NCBI GenBank assembly: GCA_004570955.1
Contig: SPPL01000003.1
Location: forward strand, 124,001 to 188,000
Reading direction: 5' to 3'
Length of the DNA stretch: 64,000 bases
From: Jeotgalicoccus nanhaiensis
GTDB lineage: Bacteria > Bacillota > Bacilli > Staphylococcales > Salinicoccaceae
The position numbers were made by a program, and so were the translations under genes. Within the stretch, counting starts at the first letter, position 1. Every line of letters starts with the position of its first letter. Below the pieces are notes generated by a model. The model was not told the origin of the DNA. It worked only from the letters and a program-made list of their open reading frames with translations, and did no database searches. Positions 30,810-39,415 of this stretch are shown piece after piece.

Positions 30810-32381
30810 TTAAAGCAGTTTATCTGTGAGAGAAAACCATAGTTTCTGATAGATTTCTTTGCTAAATTTCGTTTGTATTGTTTTATCTGCTTTATTGCCC
30901 ATATCTCTTGTTTTTTCAGGGTTTTTCAGCATTTGTATGATTCTTTCTGATAGTGCTTCTATGTCATTTTTTTCTATGAGGAAACCATTTACACCATCTT
31001 CAATCATGTCAGATGGGCCATACCTTATATTATAACTGACGACTGGTGTTTTATTTGCCATGCTTTCCATGACCGCAAGGGAGAAACCTTCAGCGTGGGA
31101 AGTCAGGACGGATAAAGCGCCGCTTTGGTATATTTTTCCTGGATTCTGAGTATATCCTTTAATCAGCACGTTATCATCGAGCCCCAATGATTCTATCATA
31201 CCTGCATATTCTTTTTCTTTATCCCCGGACCCCCAGATTTCTAACTTAGCTTCCGGTACTTCCGCGATGACTTTTTTGAATGCCTTGATGGTATGATCTA
31301 TGTTTTTGATTCCTGAAAATCTTGATACGATGACAACTTTAGACATGTCTCTTTCACTTTGACTGCTGTCTGGTTTCATAGTGGTTAAAATAGATTTTAA
31401 TCCTTTGATTTTAGAGACATTCGGATCATAATAGTTTGGAATCACATAAACTTTGTCCTCATGCCCATAACGGCTGACTATATCATGTTTCTGTTTTTCT
31501 GTTAGAACGATAAGTGCATCGACACTTTGTATATTTTCTATTGCAAAGCCGTTTCGTTTATTTAGTTCGGAATCAGGATTATCAGGATTTTTAAGGTGGT
31601 TGCTGTGCATACGCAGTGCTTTTGTTGTGTATGAATGTTTCAGTTTAACAAGCAGTTCGTCAGTGCTGCGTGTATCAGAAATGGCCATTATTTTTGACTT
31701 CGATTCGTTTAATACAGTTTTCAGCCAGTAGAGTTTATGGGGCACAGTGTTGCCAGTTGTTTCACTGATGACTTCATTATTTGAACCGAAGTGGATGACC
31801 CTGCTAATCTTCCCAGTGGAAGGCTCACGCCAGAAACTGAAGATGGCCTTTCCTCTTTTGTCGAAGAACACTTGCTGCTTGAACTTGTTGTCTTCATAGC
31901 TGAAATACTGCACTCTGCTCACTTGACCGTAATAGTTATAATTCTCTCGTCTCACCCTGTAGCGGTTTTCATTGAAGTAGTCTATGAAATCAAGAGTATC
32001 ATCATCCCGAAGAGCGATATATTTTTCATATATCCCATTGTTATAAAGTCTATAAGCATTGTAGTTTTTTCTTTGGGTTATGGCATAGCTTTTTTCATAA
32101 TCGGAAAGATTTACTTTCAATTTACGGATATTAACCTTATCTTTATCAGTGTATAATGCCAGTTCCTCAAACATATTACGTATAACAACTTTTTCGCTGA
32201 CCTTACCCATTTCTTTGAGCTTTTTACAGATTATCGGGAAACGCGGTTCATAGTGGAATGTCAGTATCTGGGTATCATAGCCGGCATCAGCAAAAGTGCT
32301 GGCTTGCCTCAGAGATGCGTGCGTAAGCCCGCCCTTATTTACATCTATGGAATTAAGCAGAATAATAATCCTGGGTTTCAT
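30810..32381 (-). CDS. TagE/TarM-like glycosyltransferase (GT4)
   Basis: A 523-residue GT-B glycosyltransferase. The long N-terminal part (~100-230) with aromatic repeats such as YRLYNNGIYEKY resembles the beta-structured insert of poly(glycerol-phosphate) alpha-glucosyltransferases (TagE, TarM). The C-terminal GT4 domain has VVIVSRFSGIKNIDHTI, LEIWGSGDKEKEYAGMI and the HAEGFSLAVMESMA loop with the conserved Glu. Likely decorates teichoic acid with hexose. First gene of a two-gene unit. Confidence 0.88.
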   Translation of the reverse strand: MKPRIIILLNSIDVNKGGLTHASLRQASTFADAGYDTQILTFHYEPRFPIICKKLKEMGKVSEKVVIRNMFEELALYTDKDKVNIRKLKVNLSDYEKSYAITQRKNYNAYRLYNNGIYEKYIALRDDDTLDFIDYFNENRYRVRRENYNYYGQVSRVQYFSYEDNKFKQQVFFDKRGKAIFSFWREPSTGKISRVIHFGSNNEVISETTGNTVPHKLYWLKTVLNESKSKIMAISDTRSTDELLVKLKHSYTTKALRMHSNHLKNPDNPDSELNKRNGFAIENIQSVDALIVLTEKQKHDIVSRYGHEDKVYVIPNYYDPNVSKIKGLKSILTTMKPDSSQSERDMSKVVIVSRFSGIKNIDHTIKAFKKVIAEVPEAKLEIWGSGDKEKEYAGMIESLGLDDNVLIKGYTQNPGKIYQSGALSVLTSHAEGFSLAVMESMANKTPVVSYNIRYGPSDMIEDGVNGFLIEKNDIEALSERIIQMLKNPEKTRDMGNKADKTIQTKFSKEIYQKLWFSLTDKLL

Positions 32382-32732
32382 AAAATCATCCTTATCTGAT
32401 TCTCATTCATTAGAGTACTATTATATTATTTTGAATCTATAATAAAAGAAAAACCTTGCGTACATACATTTACTTAAATACAAGCTTAACGAATTGTGCA
32501 GCTTTAAATTATTATTTTAACATGTATAGACTGCATACCCTTAACTCTCCCATTTACATTAAAAGATAATATTAATTATGGATATGAGATCTCTTTACTA
32601 GTATTAATAATATTCAGGCTAGATACTTACATCTGGAAAATTTATGAATGAATTTTGACAAATGACAATGGATATCCTTTTGGTAATATACTGAATGATA
32701 TAATCAAGTCAAAGTAAACTAGGAGATTTTTT
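32382..32732. other. AT-rich divergent intergenic region
   Basis: About 350 bp between the minus-strand transferases and a plus-strand small membrane gene. TATAAT lies at 32697-32702; I see no confident -35 partner and no hairpin. Nothing else is recognised. Confidence 0.5.
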
Positions 32733-33014
32733 ATGAAGGAAAGAAACAAATCTAAAATGACTGTAATTATACTTTTCATTCTGATGCTGATCAGTATAGC
32801 TTTACTCATTGTATTTATTATGATGGCCGCAAATAATCTTGAAGAGAATCAGGGAGAAACTTCTGAAGTACAATCCTTAATTGAAGCACAAATAAGTTCT
32901 GATGATATTCTCCCTACTTCAACGAAACGTGTAAATATTAGTGAACAAAAGTCATCTGATCAAAGAAGGTTAGATGAACTTTTTTATTTTAATACTCAAT
33001 TTACAAACTGCTAA
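32733..33014 (+). CDS. Small single-pass membrane protein, hypothetical
   Basis: A 93-residue protein of unknown function: a Lys/Arg-rich N-terminus, one hydrophobic helix (residues ~10-33, TVIILFILMLISIALLIVFI) and a polar, Ser/Glu-rich outside tail. AGGAG precedes the ATG at 8-nt spacing. No family recognised; composition is like neighbouring AT-rich DNA. It may be a cell-envelope accessory peptide, but nothing supports a specific role. Confidence 0.6.
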   Translation: MKERNKSKMTVIILFILMLISIALLIVFIMMAANNLEENQGETSEVQSLIEAQISSDDILPTSTKRVNISEQKSSDQRRLDELFYFNTQFTNC

Positions 33015-33165
33015 TTGTTAGTATTTTTAACAAGTATGAACAGTAACAAATCTGAAACAATAAATTATCTTTCTATCAAACGGTGCTTTATGCTGAGAGT
33101 ATCTCATTATAATGAAGTACATTAAATTAACAGATAATAAAATTTATAAAGGAGAACTAATTGTA

Positions 33166-34167
33166 ATGACAAAACATATACCATTAAATGTCCTTGAACT
33201 TGTGGGCATTTCGGAAAACCAGACGGTCAGGGAAGCGATTGAAGCATCCTTGGACAATGCCGAACTTATTGATAAGCTTGGATTCAAAAGGCTCTGGTTC
33301 GCAGAGCACCATAATACAAAAAATCTCGCATCCGCTGCGACGTCCCAGCTGATTGCGATGGCTGCAGCGCGGACTAAAAACATTCGTGTCGGATCAGGCG
33401 GGATTATGCTGCCGAACCATTCACCACTTCAGGTTGCTGAAAATTTCGGTACGATTGCACAGCTCTATCCGGATAGAATTGATCTCGGGCTCGGTCGTGC
33501 ACCGGGTACCGATCAAAGAACATCTCAGCTGATTACACGTACCAGCAGTGATGCACAAAACTTTGCAAACTCTATTTATGACCTTATCGGCTGGTTCAGT
33601 GAAGAAGGACTCGGTCATAGTGTTCCAGTGACTTCTACAGTAGGTACAGGTACGAATATTCCGATATGGGTATTAGGATCAAGTATGAACGGTGCATCAA
33701 TTGCCGGACAGCTCGGACTGCCTTATTCTATTGCAACGCACTTTACACCCGATGATTATAAACAGAAAATTGATATGTACCGCTCGGCATTTACGACAGA
33801 TTCGCCGACTTCTCAGATTGATGAACCTTATGTCATGGCAGGGATTAATGTCGTTGTGGCACCGACAGATGAGGAAGCAGAAAAAATCTGGACAACAACG
33901 ACACAGATGATGGTGGATATGCAGACCGGCCAGCAGCGTAAACTTCAGCCTCCTGTGGATCCTGAACAATTAGGAACAGAAGACCAAAGAAAAATGATGG
34001 ATGCGATGTTCAGCCTGAAAGCCGTTGGTTCACCTGAAACAGTCAGAAAAAAACTGGAAGAATTTACGGAAGAAACCGGAGCAGATGAACTGATTATTGT
34101 GACGTATACGTATGATCCGGAAAAAAGGAAACAATCGATGGAACTGCTGGCAGACCTGTGGTTCTAG
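33166..34167 (+). CDS. Luciferase-like (LLM) flavin-dependent oxidoreductase
   Basis: A 333-residue member of the bacterial-luciferase-like group 1 flavin oxidoreductases: LGFKRLWFAEHHN, ARTKNIRVGSGGIMLPNHSPLQVAENF, YPDRIDLGLGRAPGTDQ, and a C-terminal GSPETVRKKLEEF. It is probably FMNH2-dependent and cytoplasmic; substrate unknown. The ATG at 33166 (MTKHIPLNVLEL) follows AAAGGAG; the open frame runs back to 33112 but with no RBS there. Stands alone between terminators. Confidence 0.93.
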   Translation: MTKHIPLNVLELVGISENQTVREAIEASLDNAELIDKLGFKRLWFAEHHNTKNLASAATSQLIAMAAARTKNIRVGSGGIMLPNHSPLQVAENFGTIAQLYPDRIDLGLGRAPGTDQRTSQLITRTSSDAQNFANSIYDLIGWFSEEGLGHSVPVTSTVGTGTNIPIWVLGSSMNGASIAGQLGLPYSIATHFTPDDYKQKIDMYRSAFTTDSPTSQIDEPYVMAGINVVVAPTDEEAEKIWTTTTQMMVDMQTGQQRKLQPPVDPEQLGTEDQRKMMDAMFSLKAVGSPETVRKKLEEFTEETGADELIIVTYTYDPEKRKQSMELLADLWF

Positions 34168-34176
34168 ATAACATGA

Positions 34177-34219
34177 AAAAGCTTCTAACCTGTTGATAGG
34201 GGTAGAAGCTTTTTAATTT
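34177..34219. terminator. Bidirectional terminator
   Basis: AAAAAGCTTCTA-CC / GG-TAGAAGCTTTTT stem with one mismatch and a short loop, between the convergent LLM gene and the LytTR fragment. Confidence 0.75.
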
Positions 34220-34398
34220 TTAACATTCAATTTTTGAATCATTAAAAATTCATCATCGGAACGGATAATTAAATTTTCCCGGTCTGTTGTAAAGTGATCG
34301 ATATAGGACAAAATCCTGGCTCCTGAGGTTACTGTTTTAGTATGGATTTTGACTTCATCCTCATTTAAATGCTCATTTATAATCAATTCCGCCTTCAT
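34213..34398 (-). pseudogene. Truncated LytTR-type regulator fragment
   Basis: A 61-residue ORF (MKAELIINEHLNEDEVKIHT) resembling the N-terminus of ~150-aa LytTR regulators, but it stops where the DNA-binding beta fold should continue. A good RBS (AAGGGGG) remains and the frame ends inside the terminator stem. I read it as a 3'-deleted remnant rather than a full gene; the identification rests on a short N-terminal resemblance. Confidence 0.5.
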
Positions 34399-34530
34399 AA
34401 CCATCCCCCTTGTCGTTAAAATTCTTAAACACAGTATATAACGAAAAACAGTATCTAAAGGTGATTTTTTCGTGAGCGGTTATTTGTCGTCCGTAAGAGG
34501 TAAAAAATTATGAATAATATAAAGGACATA

Positions 34531-34558
34531 AAAAAAGACCGTCCAGAAGGACGATCTT
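34531..34558 (-). terminator. Terminator of the cytochrome c gene
   Basis: On the minus strand AAGATCGTCC pairs with GGACGGTCTT (one mismatch), then a run of T. Confidence 0.7.
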
Positions 34559-34563
34559 CTTTC

Positions 34564-34911
34564 TTATTGTTCGCTGAAGAAAGTGTAGAGTGCAGAAAGT
34601 TCTTCGTTATTGATTTGATCTTCGCTGTAAGCTGGCATCTGTCCACTACCGTTTCTCACGGTTTCTTCGAATTCGTCTTCGCTGAGGCTAGTGCCTGCAA
34701 GTGCTGGCCCAACAGCACCTGAGAAGTCTTCACCATGACATGATGCACATGTGCTCTGTGCGATACCTTCAGCATCGACATCTCCACTTGAAGCACCGCT
34801 GTCTTCTTCTGTTGCAGGTTCATCAGTACCTGCATCTTCGTCGCCTCCGCAAGCACCGAGAACGAGTACCATAGAAAGACCGCTGGCCATTAGAAATTTC
34901 TTCAAATTCAT
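34564..34911 (-). CDS. cccB: Cytochrome c-551 lipoprotein (CccB-like)
   Basis: Membrane-anchored small c-type cytochrome that passes electrons to a terminal oxidase. The 115 residues show a lipoprotein signal with lipobox LGAC (lipid-bearing Cys ~21), an acidic low-complexity linker, the haem-binding CASCH motif at ~residue 55, and distal Met ligand in GQMPAY. Length and layout match CccB of Bacillus. Transcribed alone on the minus strand. Confidence 0.93.
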   Translation of the reverse strand: MNLKKFLMASGLSMVLVLGACGGDEDAGTDEPATEEDSGASSGDVDAEGIAQSTCASCHGEDFSGAVGPALAGTSLSEDEFEETVRNGSGQMPAYSEDQINNEELSALYTFFSEQ

Positions 34912-35066
34912 AAACTGACCCCCTAAAATTTGTAATACTATTACATACCCAATATATCATAACTTTAATGAGGTTGTAGAATCACCAGTAATCAGCTGCT
35001 TGGTATTACATACTCTTTATAAATATAAAATTCAATTTCTTCACATGATCTATTTATTTAAACAGC

Positions 35067-35825
35067 TTAGTACGCAGTCCATCCGCCGTCTACTGCAAGA
35101 ACCTGTCCATTAACGAAGCTTGCTTCGTCTGAACCTAAGAAGACCGCTGCTTCCGCAACTTCTTCCGGCTCCCCTGCTCTTGGATTAAGTGACATGCCCT
35201 GACTTTGACGGTGAGCTCCAAACTCACTCATATTACTCATTGATGAGCCAATATTTGTTTTTACCGCACCGGGAGCAATTCCGTTACAGCGGATGTTTTT
35301 ATCTGCATACATAAATGCAGTATTTTTCGTTAAACCGACCACTGCGTGTTTTGATGCGGTATAAGCCGCCCCTGCACGTCCACCGTACAGCCCGCCTGCT
35401 GAAATATTATTGACGATTGTTCCGTGTCCTTGTTCTAAGAACAGGTTGACTGCTAAACGCATCGATTTCATAACTGCGGTCGTATTTACGGCAAATAATT
35501 TCTCCCATCTGTCGTTTGAAATTTCACCTACCGGCTCCATGCCGTCCATAATACCTGCATTATTAACTAAGATATCCAGCTTCCCGAAGTTCTTTTTCGT
35601 TTCTTCGAATAACTGTTCAACTTCTTCTTCTGCAGAAACATTCGTTTTAATTGCGAAAGCTTCCGCACCATTAGCTTTAAGATTTGCTGCAACTTCCTCT
35701 GCACCTTCTATGTTTAAATCAGATACGACAACTTTAGCACCTTCTCTTGCATAAGCTTCTGCGATTGCTTTACCCATACCTGATGCTGCACCTGTAACGA
35801 TGGCAACTTTGTCTTGTAATCTCAT
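35067..35825 (-). CDS. SDR-family oxidoreductase
   Basis: A 252-residue classical short-chain dehydrogenase: cofactor-binding TGAASGMGKAIA, Asp after VVVSDLN (NAD preference), NNAG, catalytic Ser in NNISAG and YTASK (Tyr-xxx-Lys), and the C-terminal VNGQVLAVDGGW. It is divergent from a TetR-type regulator, suggesting local regulation. Substrate cannot be told; the closest named relatives are 3-oxoacyl-reductase-like or diacetyl/acetoin reductase-like SDRs. Confidence 0.93.
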   Translation of the reverse strand: MRLQDKVAIVTGAASGMGKAIAEAYAREGAKVVVSDLNIEGAEEVAANLKANGAEAFAIKTNVSAEEEVEQLFEETKKNFGKLDILVNNAGIMDGMEPVGEISNDRWEKLFAVNTTAVMKSMRLAVNLFLEQGHGTIVNNISAGGLYGGRAGAAYTASKHAVVGLTKNTAFMYADKNIRCNGIAPGAVKTNIGSSMSNMSEFGAHRQSQGMSLNPRAGEPEEVAEAAVFLGSDEASFVNGQVLAVDGGWTAY

Positions 35826-35962
35826 TTTGTATCCTCCTTCTATTGTACAACTGTCTATTATTTATTATAATAATGAAGGTAAACGCTTTCAATAATCAAA
35901 AATCTGATAACTGTTCACTAATGGACGGAAGTATAGAATGTTGTTCAATAAGAGGTGAAAAG

Positions 35963-36523
35963 ATGTCCAAGCATGATTTGCGCATTGTTAAAACGAAAGA
36001 AGCCCTGCATCGGGCTTTGCTGCAATTATTAAATGATAAAGATCTCGGCGAAATTTCTATAACGGAAATTTGTAAACAAGCTAAAATTAACCGCGGAACT
36101 TTTTATTTACATTACGGGCAAATTGAAGATGTATTTGAGGAATATTTTAAAGAGATAACATTAGATTTGGCGAATTCCTATAAAGAACCCTACCGTCGGG
36201 TGGCGACTTTGAATGTGGATGAATTGGATTCTTCAACAATCCGTATCTTTCATCATATTGAAAAATATAAATCTTTCTACGAAATTATTTTCTCAAGAAA
36301 AGTTCCATTAAGATATTACTATATGCTGTTTGATGAAATCGATAAGTTGTTCTTAGAAGATATGGGTCAACAGCAGGGAGATTTTAATCATGAAATGTTT
36401 GCATCCTACCAGTCCAATGCTATTATCGGTATGATTATCAACTGGTATAAAAATGATTTTTCTTATAGTGCAGACTATTTGAACGACCAGTTGGTAAAAA
36501 TATTGAACATAACGAGAAAGTAA
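35963..36523 (+). CDS. TetR/AcrR-family regulator
   Basis: A 186-residue repressor: N-terminal TetR HTH (residues ~8-50, ISITEICKQAKINRGTFYLHY) and a C-terminal ligand/dimer domain of the TetR_C_7 type. The ATG at 35963 follows AGAGGTG; earlier in-frame codons lack an RBS. The intergenic gap to the divergent SDR (137 bp) is the natural operator site, although I see no clean long palindrome there. Confidence 0.9.
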   Translation: MSKHDLRIVKTKEALHRALLQLLNDKDLGEISITEICKQAKINRGTFYLHYGQIEDVFEEYFKEITLDLANSYKEPYRRVATLNVDELDSSTIRIFHHIEKYKSFYEIIFSRKVPLRYYYMLFDEIDKLFLEDMGQQQGDFNHEMFASYQSNAIIGMIINWYKNDFSYSADYLNDQLVKILNITRK

Positions 36524-36669
36524 TTAATATTATTTTCTCCAGGGATTTATATTAAATTTTCGGGTTCGTGTTAAGAAAAATTTTCCCCCCTCTGATAGAA
36601 TGGCTCTATGAATATTATTGATTAATTTCTATAGTCTGAAAAAGATAAAAAGAGAGGAGATGGGAAATT

Positions 36670-38079
36670 ATGAGTCCGGAACAAATAGGATTTGCCCTGC
36701 TTTATCTGGGATTATTTCTGCTGATTGGTAAGTGGGTCAGGATTCACTCGACATGGATGCAGAATCTTTTTTTGCCGGCATCGGTTATCGGAGGTTTTCT
36801 TGCCCTGCTTTTAGGTCCTGAAGTGCTGGGTAAGATACTTCAGAATTTTACAGAAGAAGAATCATTTTGGACAACTGGTATTTTGACTTCAGAAATTATT
36901 GAAGTGTGGTCAGCACTGCCCGGCCTAATGATAAACATAGTGTTTGCTACTTTATTTATAGGAACCGTCCTTCCAAATTTGAAAAGGGTATGGAACATTG
37001 GAGGACCGCAGCTTGCATTCGGCTGGACATTGGGCTGGGGACAATATGTATTCGGTTTACTGCTGGCGATGCTAATATTGGTGCCCTTCTATGACATGCC
37101 TCCATTTATTGGTGCGCTTATTGAAGTTGGATTTGAAGGCGGACACGGTACAGCTGCCGGTCTGCAGTCTACTTTTGAAGAACTCGGATTTCCGGAAGCC
37201 TACGATATTGCTGTCGGATTGGCCACGGTCGGTATATTATCCGGAGTTGTTGTTGGTATTGTGCTGATTAACTGGGGAGTACGTAAAAACAAGACCCAGA
37301 TGATTACTGATGTTAAAGGTCTGTCACCAACTCAAAAAGCAGGTATCGTTGAAGTGGAAGAACGCGGAGAAGGCAGTAAACAGACTGTCAGACCTGAATC
37401 AATCGATACATTTACTTTTCATTTTACTATAGTTGGACTGGCGATTTTTGTCGGGTATATCATCTTGCAGGGAATCACTTGGCTGGAAGCTGCGCTATTC
37501 GGCTCCGACTTTATGACCTATATACCATTATTCCCACTGGCAATGATCGGCGGTTTAATTGTACAGATTTTTATCAGCAAATTCGATACATCGAAGCTGG
37601 TAGACAGAAATACGATAACCAGTATACAAGGATTTTCACTGGATATACTTATTGCAAGTGCTATAGCGACTGTTTCCATTTCAGTCATCGGAGAATACCT
37701 AGTTCCATTCTTAATCTTAGCTTTATTTGGAATTGCGTGGAACCTGTTCGGATTCTTCGTTTTTGGCCCAAGAATGATGTCGGATTACTGGTTTGAAAGA
37801 GCTATTGGTGACTTCGGACAGTCTACAGGGGTGACTGCTACAGGACTGATGCTCATGCGTGTCGCTGATCCGGAAATGAAATCTCCGGCAGCTGAAGGTT
37901 TCGGTTATAAGCAGCTGGTCTTTGAACCATTCCTCGGCGGCGGTCTGGTCACAGCGCTATCTGCTCCGCTCATCTTTATATGGGGACCGTGGCCATTTCT
38001 TATTTTCTCAATACTGATGTTGATTATAGGTATGGCTGTCGGGCTGTTTTATTTCGGTAAAAGAAAACTTGAACAGTAA
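36670..38079 (+). CDS. ESS-family glutamate:sodium symporter (GltS-like)
   Basis: A 469-residue membrane protein of ESS type with about 10-12 helices. Signatures: SVIGGFLALLLGPEVLG near the N-terminus, the conserved IGALIEVGFEGGHGTAAGL re-entrant segment and the matching FGQSTGVTATGLMLMRVADP in the second half. It would take up glutamate (or a related anion) with Na+. A strong AGAGAGGAGA RBS precedes the ATG. It is a monocistronic gene by spacing; regulation is not visible. Confidence 0.88.
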   Translation: MSPEQIGFALLYLGLFLLIGKWVRIHSTWMQNLFLPASVIGGFLALLLGPEVLGKILQNFTEEESFWTTGILTSEIIEVWSALPGLMINIVFATLFIGTVLPNLKRVWNIGGPQLAFGWTLGWGQYVFGLLLAMLILVPFYDMPPFIGALIEVGFEGGHGTAAGLQSTFEELGFPEAYDIAVGLATVGILSGVVVGIVLINWGVRKNKTQMITDVKGLSPTQKAGIVEVEERGEGSKQTVRPESIDTFTFHFTIVGLAIFVGYIILQGITWLEAALFGSDFMTYIPLFPLAMIGGLIVQIFISKFDTSKLVDRNTITSIQGFSLDILIASAIATVSISVIGEYLVPFLILALFGIAWNLFGFFVFGPRMMSDYWFERAIGDFGQSTGVTATGLMLMRVADPEMKSPAAEGFGYKQLVFEPFLGGGLVTALSAPLIFIWGPWPFLIFSILMLIIGMAVGLFYFGKRKLEQ

Positions 38080-38113
38080 CTTTGAATGAATAATAAAATA
38101 TTTTGCGAATTTT

Positions 38114-38161
38114 AAATGCACCTTGGTTGTTGGATTTATACTAACAATCAGGGTGTATTTT
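38114..38161 (+). terminator. Terminator-like hairpin after the symporter
   Basis: AAATGCACC...GTTGTT pairs with AACAAT...GGGTGTATTT with internal mismatches, followed by a T-rich stretch. Confidence 0.55.
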
Positions 38162-38182
38162 ATTATATTCATTAAAGTAATA

Positions 38183-38510
38183 CCCCGCTTCCTGGGATTG
38201 GCATGAGAGTTTTTCATATGTACCCCCGCTTCTTGGGATTGGCATGAAAGGTTTTCATGTGTATCCCCGCTTCTTGGGGTTGGTATGAAAAGTTTTCATA
38301 TGTATCCCCGCTTCCTGGGATTGGTATGAAAGGTTTTCATATGTATCCTCGCTTCTTGGGATTGGTATGAAAGGTTTTCATATGTATCCCCGCTTCCTGG
38401 GATTGGCATGAGAGTTTTTCATATGTACCCCCGCTTCTTGGGATTGGTATGAAAGGTTTTCATATATATCCCCGCTTCTTGGGGTTGGCATGACAGAATC
38501 TCATGTGTAT
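38183..38510 (+). repeat. Eight tandem copies of a 41-bp repeat
   Basis: Units start at 38183, 38224, 38265, 38306, 38347, 38388, 38429 and 38470 without any spacer. The consensus begins CCCCGCTTCTTGGGATTGG, then YATGAAAGGTTTTCAT and ATGTAT. Each holds two small inverted pairs: CCCC/GGG-G around GCTTCTT, and ATGAAA/TTTCAT. Copies 1 and 6 are identical over 41 bp; copy 8 is the most diverged. It lies between the symporter terminator and the mntABC promoter and encodes no protein I can support. Confidence 0.95.
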
Positions 38511-38603
38511 CCCATCACCATCTTCAAATTTTTCACTCTCCTTCTCAATCATTTATTTTTATTGATTTGTAAATTAGTGATACATTTGTTATGCTATATT
38601 TAA

Positions 38604-38619
38604 TTTAGGGTAACCTAAA
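38604..38619. promoter_or_regulatory. MntR/SirR-type operator of mntABC
   Basis: TTTAGGGTAACCTAAA is a near-perfect palindrome with TTTAGG/CCTAAA arms, matching DtxR-family metalloregulator sites such as the SirR box before sitABC. It lies 50 bp before the mntA start, just after a TATATT -10 candidate. Confidence 0.8.
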
Positions 38620-38668
38620 CATTAAATTTGGCCATTCTTATTTTTAGTTACACTAAGGAGGTAAAGGT

Positions 38669-39415
38669 TTGAAAACGTCACTTGAAGTTAAAAATTTAAC
38701 TGTTTCATACTCAAATAAAATAGCTTTAACAGATGTTAATTTTTCTATGGAAAGCGGAAAGTTAATAGGAATTATCGGACCAAACGGTTCTGGTAAATCC
38801 ACTCTCATGAAAGCTGTGCTTAATTTAACAGCCAAGGATTCAGGCGAAGTCCAAATAAATGAAAAAACTCTTGAAGAAGTCCGGGGGAATATTGCTTATA
38901 TTCCTCAAAGATCAAATATAGACTGGGATTTTCCGATTTTAGTGAGAGATACTGTTTTACTCGGAACTTATCCGAAGCTTGGTTTATTTAACCGGCCTAA
39001 AACAAAAGAGAAAAAAATTGCAGAAGAAGCGTTAAAAAAAGTTGGAATGGAAGATTTTGCTGATAAACAAATTGGTGAACTTTCAGGCGGACAGCAGCAA
39101 AGGGTTTTTCTGGCCCGAAGTCTGGCACAAAATGCAGATATTTTCTTCATGGATGAGCCTTTTGTCGGCATAGATATCCACAGTGAGGAAATTATTATAA
39201 ATATTTTAAAAGAGTTAAGAGATCAGGGAAAAACTCTCTTTGTTATTCACCATGATTTAACTAAAGTCGAAGATTATTTTGATGAGCTGATTTTAGTGAA
39301 TAAGGAACTGGTGGCAGCGGGTGCTGTGTCCGATGTATTTACGCCTGAATTAATGGAACGGACCTTCAATGCGCCTCTAACTGTTTTAGAAAATATGGGT
39401 GGTAAATTATCATGA
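38669..39415 (+). CDS. mntA: Manganese/metal ABC transporter ATPase
   Basis: A 248-residue ABC ATPase of the Mn/Zn/Fe importer class: Walker A GPNGSGKST, Q-loop IPQRS, signature LSGGQQQR, Walker B IFFMDEP and H-loop VIHHD. Translation starts at TTG 38669 with AAGGAGGT 6 nt upstream. It overlaps mntB by 4 nt. It would power uptake of Mn2+ or a related divalent metal and is probably shut off by metal-bound MntR/SirR through the palindrome upstream. Confidence 0.93.
   Translation: MKTSLEVKNLTVSYSNKIALTDVNFSMESGKLIGIIGPNGSGKSTLMKAVLNLTAKDSGEVQINEKTLEEVRGNIAYIPQRSNIDWDFPILVRDTVLLGTYPKLGLFNRPKTKEKKIAEEALKKVGMEDFADKQIGELSGGQQQRVFLARSLAQNADIFFMDEPFVGIDIHSEEIIINILKELRDQGKTLFVIHHDLTKVEDYFDELILVNKELVAAGAVSDVFTPELMERTFNAPLTVLENMGGKLS

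Noticed and set aside
38183-38510. CRISPR array
   Set aside because: Units follow one another with no unique spacers; the whole 41 bp is repeated and no cas genes are nearby.
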